From assembly GCA_021161685.1 (NCBI GenBank), contig JAGHAD010000112.1, positions 1 to 8,859 on the forward strand: a DNA stretch of 8,859 nt, written 5' to 3'. The position numbers and the translations under genes were made by a program. This DNA is from Thermoplasmata archaeon (GTDB lineage: Archaea > Thermoplasmatota > E2 > DHVEG-1 > B18-G2). Within the stretch, counting starts at the first letter, position 1, and each line of letters starts with the position of its first letter. Under the pieces are notes generated by a model. The model worked only from the letters and a program-made list of their open reading frames with translations. It was not told the origin of the DNA and did no database searches. Of this stretch, positions 6,873 through 8,859 are shown one piece after another.

Positions 6873-8015
6873 TTATCTTTTCCTCTTCCTGATCAGTATT
6901 AAAACGGCAACGAGGCAGATGATAACAGCAAGGAAAGACACTAGCAGAAAAGGTTGCAAAGAATTGACTTTATCAGAATGCATTTCATGATTTTTAACAT
7001 GCGATTTGCTCAGGAAAAGAACAGCTAATGCTTGCTCTTTCGCAATTAAAGCTTCCTTCATCGAGAGGGTTGCAATTGCTATCCTTGCAGGATCATTCTC
7101 CTGTTTTTCAGCATCCTTTAAATGCAAACTAGCTAACTCAAAGTTCAGTTCTGCAAGAGGAGCATCTAAGTCGTTCTTTTCTCGAATTTCTGAAATAAAA
7201 AGTCTTGCATAATTCAGATAGGATCTTGCTGCATCCAAAGCCTCGCTTCCATTTGATATTTCAAGATGCTGTAAATGGTAATCTACCAATGCTTTTGTGC
7301 GGGAAGCTTCCATTAGAGCTAGGTAATATGATTCATTTTGATAGTACATCTTGGCTTTGTTCAAAGCATTCCTCGCTTCTCCAATTCCTCCAATATTTTT
7401 GATTAATTCCTCTGAAATGTCTATCCATTTTGAAGAGACGGTTTCATAACTTATGTTCTGTAAGCCATTATTCCTGTTTTTAGCCATCAAAAGAAAATCC
7501 TCAGCTTTTTGGAGGGAAGCTAGGGCTTCCACGAATAAAACGAGGGAAGCATCAAAATTTCCCTCTGCATGCTTTTCACTTGCCTTTTTCATCGTATCAC
7601 TTGCATCTTCCAAACTCTCAAAAGCAATGGATGCCCATTCATGGGCTGGTAGAGTTTTCAATTTCAATTTCTTGAGCTCCTTTTCTATGGCTGAGTATTT
7701 ATCTGAGGCTTCATCCATTAACATGAGGCAAGCATCTTCTTTACCATACGTTTCAGATAAATTAAGGGCTCTCTGGAGATTCAGATACTTATAGCTCTCC
7801 ATAAGCAAGTTAAATGCATAAAATGGATGCCCTTCTCTGTAAGCTTTTGCTTGTTCAAATTTTTCGTAAGTCAAATTTCTATAAATGTCTCTAGAGTATT
7901 CAAGGTCGAACAGATCATAGTATGCACTCTCTTTGCAATAAGTACATGGAGACGTCAATGAAATCAAAATAAAGAAAAGGGTTAAGGATAAGATTCCCCT
8001 CAGCAGACTGGACAT
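6873..8015 (-). CDS. Exported helical protein with C-terminal membrane anchor, unknown function
   Basis: I do not recognise a family. With the start used here it has 380 residues. A signal peptide (hydrophobic core LTLFFILISLT) is followed by PCTYC, a CxxC close to the expected mature N-terminus. The body, about residues 35-350, is almost all alpha helix rich in Ala, Leu, Glu and Lys, with recurring alternations such as EASxxY, ALxxAxxY and EALxxLQKAEDFLL that resemble TPR-like or coiled-coil repeats. There are several N-glycosylation sequons (NLT, NLS, NIS, NES, NGS). A final segment (PFLLVSFLAVIICLVAVLILI) and the tail RKRKR form a stop-transfer anchor, so the body should face outside. The start at 8015 is preceded by AGGGAAGGGG; an alternative ATG at 8030 adds five residues. 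It overlaps the small membrane protein gene upstream by 16 bp, so it is probably in its operon. Confidence 0.7.
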   Translation of the reverse strand: MSSLLRGILSLTLFFILISLTSPCTYCKESAYYDLFDLEYSRDIYRNLTYEKFEQAKAYREGHPFYAFNLLMESYKYLNLQRALNLSETYGKEDACLMLMDEASDKYSAIEKELKKLKLKTLPAHEWASIAFESLEDASDTMKKASEKHAEGNFDASLVLFVEALASLQKAEDFLLMAKNRNNGLQNISYETVSSKWIDISEELIKNIGGIGEARNALNKAKMYYQNESYYLALMEASRTKALVDYHLQHLEISNGSEALDAARSYLNYARLFISEIREKNDLDAPLAELNFELASLHLKDAEKQENDPARIAIATLSMKEALIAKEQALAVLFLSKSHVKNHEMHSDKVNSLQPFLLVSFLAVIICLVAVLILIRKRKR

Positions 8016-8437
8016 TCCCCTTCCCTGCATTTTTCGTTACAATGGTCTATCGCCCACCACAGAAAGCTCGCTGCTAGCCATCCGCATACGGCAAATCCCA
8101 CGAGTCCTGCAAGGATGAGGATTAAGGAGTAAATGGGATATCGCAGTACCGTTAGAAAACCACAAAGAGAAACCCAAAGGGAAAGAATACAACCGATAAA
8201 GTAGACGCGAAATATACCCAGAAGATCCTTACTTTCCGGGTCCTTAATAATGCATTCCAGCATGCATTTTATGTAAGACCAGTTTATTAGCTTTATTAAC
8301 CTTGGTTGTTCCCTTTCTTGTTGAAGGGCATTGGAAATCTTGATCAAGTTCTCTTCTCTCTGGGAAGCTACTACTGGATTGGCTACGGTGAGCAGAAGAA
8401 TCAAGGAAAAAGTGAGACCGAAGAATTTTAACCTCAT
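8000..8437 (-). CDS. Small exported membrane protein, paralog 1, Cys-rich tail, unknown function
   Basis: The protein has 145 residues and no family I can name. The start at 8437 is chosen because GGTGGAGGAT lies just before it; an ATG 21 bp upstream has no such site. It has a signal peptide (MRLKFFGL..., likely cut after PVVA at residue 24), then a short polar region rich in Glu, Gln and Arg (25-50) with a sequon at N52, then IKCMLEC (C58, C62). Two hydrophobic segments follow (about 75-97 and 101-130), with more Cys at 83, 92 and 118. The tail DHCNEKCREGECPVC has a CX3CX4CX2C pattern, which suggests metal binding or disulfides. Residues of about 23-58 are encoded by DNA identical to the neighbouring paralog at 8507; the membrane part is not. 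The 3' end overlaps the start of the helical surface protein. Confidence 0.75.
   Translation of the reverse strand: MRLKFFGLTFSLILLLTVANPVVASQREENLIKISNALQQEREQPRLIKLINWSYIKCMLECIIKDPESKDLLGIFRVYFIGCILSLWVSLCGFLTVLRYPIYSLILILAGLVGFAVCGWLAASFLWWAIDHCNEKCREGECPVC
8264..8370 (-). repeat. 107-bp direct repeat, copy 1
   Basis: Read by eye, it is identical base for base with 8753-8859, at an offset of 489 bp and in the same orientation. It codes for the end of the signal peptide through the IKC before the first membrane segment. On its 3' side (lower coordinates) identity breaks off sharply. Its 5' extent is unknown because the other copy runs off the window. Confidence 0.95.
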
Positions 8438-8440
8438 GTT

Positions 8441-8450
8441 ATCCTCCACC
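8441..8450 (-). promoter_or_regulatory. Ribosome binding site of paralog 1
   Basis: GGTGGAGGAT on the minus strand, 3 nt before the ATG at 8437, is the strongest ribosome binding site in the window. It decides for this start over the ATG at 8458. Confidence 0.65.
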
Positions 8451-8474
8451 CCTTTCATACTTCATCGATCATCA

Positions 8475-8500
8475 TAATAAAATAAAAGTTTATTTTTTTT
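8475..8500 (-). promoter_or_regulatory. AT-rich promoter and possible terminator between the paralogs
   Basis: The 69 bp between the two paralogs hold an A-tract and then CTTTTATTTTATTATG on the minus strand. The TTTATTTTA element lies about 45 bp before the ATG at 8437 and could be a TATA box giving a leader of roughly 20 nt. The T-rich part could equally end the upstream transcript. So paralog 1 and the surface protein may have their own promoter. Confidence 0.4.
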
Positions 8501-8506
8501 CGCTGA

Positions 8507-8859
8507 TTACACGGGACATTGCCCTTCCTTGCATTTTTCATTGCAGTAGTGTATCATCACAGATAACAGAAAGATTACTGCCGCATGGCACAGGAAGGAA
8601 ACCATGGCGTAAAAAAGAGAGCGTGGAAGTCGCAATTTAGGAAGATTCTCGAGAGAGTATACCAGAGACACAAAGCCGACCCCAAGGAGGATACCGATTA
8701 TAGTCCAAAGTGGTGCAATATTAGGATCTCCCCAAAGCACGCACTTTAACACGCATTTTATGTAAGACCAGTTTATTAGCTTTATTAACCTTGGTTGTTC
8801 CCTTTCTTGTTGAAGGGCATTGGAAATCTTGATCAAGTTCTCTTCTCTCTGGGAAGCTA
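8507..8859 (-). CDS. Small exported membrane protein, paralog 2, partial at its 5' end
   Basis: About 116 codons are visible. The frame is open to the window edge, and the true start, with the signal peptide, must lie beyond it. A TTG inside the frame at 8836 is not the start, because the upstream codons (A-S-Q-R-E-E-N) match paralog 1 exactly. The first 36 residues, through WSYIKC, are identical to paralog 1. After that come VLKCV, two hydrophobic segments with little similarity to the paralog (APLWTIIGILLGVGFVSLV and a second around LFYAMVSFLCHAAVIFLL), and the tail YCNEKCKEGQCPV. The tail keeps CX3CX4C but lacks the final Cys of paralog 1. The function is unknown. It is part of a tandem paralog array that may continue to the right. 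Confidence 0.75.
   Translation of the reverse strand, partial: ASQREENLIKISNALQQEREQPRLIKLINWSYIKCVLKCVLWGDPNIAPLWTIIGILLGVGFVSLVYSLENLPKLRLPRSLFYAMVSFLCHAAVIFLLSVMIHYCNEKCKEGQCPV
8753..8859 (-). repeat. 107-bp direct repeat, copy 2 (truncated by window edge)
   Basis: This is the partner of 8264-8370. All 107 bases agree, including silent third positions. The match reaches the last base of the window, so the full repeat is longer, perhaps including the signal peptide and upstream region. Confidence 0.95.

Noticed and set aside
7453..7794. A 113-codon open frame on the plus strand
   Set aside because: It is antisense to the helical surface protein; its Ser/Phe/Ala-rich translation mirrors the Glu/Ala/Lys codons of the opposite strand.
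8507..8836. Reading the right-hand small protein as a complete gene starting at TTG 8836
   Set aside because: Codons before it match paralog 1 exactly, including mature N-terminal residues, so the gene continues off the window.
8264..8859. The 107-bp repeats as ends of an insertion sequence or integrated element
   Set aside because: They are direct, lie inside coding sequence in the same frame, and no transposase or integrase is present between or near them.

Overview
This window looks like ordinary chromosome from an archaeon, probably a euryarchaeote, moderately AT-rich and with heavy use of AGA/AGG and ATA codons. The evidence is GatD (the archaea-specific subunit of the tRNA-dependent Gln-tRNA amidotransferase), a tRNA-Tyr gene interrupted after position 37 by a short bulge-helix-bulge-type intron and without an encoded CCA, TATA/BRE-like promoters, and apparently leaderless starts. 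I cannot name a genus. Affinity with Archaeoglobi, ANME-1 or methanogen-related lineages is only an impression.

Layout. 1-235: the 3' end of a radical-SAM activating enzyme that resembles the anaerobic ribonucleotide reductase activase. 222-926 (minus): a HemK/PrmC-like methyltransferase whose 3' end overlaps the previous gene by 14 bp. 1102-3826 (plus): a two-gene sensory operon made of an exported FIST-domain lipoprotein and, 10 bp later, a membrane histidine kinase with HAMP. 3848-3944 (minus): intron-containing tRNA-Tyr(GUA). 3979-5253 (minus): gatD. 5289-6870 (plus): truA and, overlapping it by 14 bp, an SPL-like radical SAM protein. 6873 to the right edge (minus): a set of exported or membrane proteins with no recognisable family. 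It holds a long helical, C-terminally anchored surface protein and two tandem paralogous small membrane proteins, the second cut by the window edge.

Most of the left and middle is housekeeping: translation (gatD, tRNA-Tyr, truA, perhaps the methyltransferase) and radical SAM enzymes. Two parts are less ordinary. In the FIST/kinase pair, the ligand-binding domain appears to lie outside the membrane on a separate lipoprotein, which suggests a two-piece sensor; no response regulator is in view. In the right-hand cluster, the two small membrane proteins share a stretch of 107 bp that is identical base for base. It covers the end of the signal peptide and the N-terminal domain. Their membrane domains have diverged almost beyond alignment, and a short Cys-rich tail is conserved again. 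This constant-variable-constant mosaic, in a probable operon with a helical surface protein, is the best candidate here for something undescribed.

There is no gene-free stretch over 300 bp, and I see no CRISPR array, insertion sequence, integrase or rRNA.
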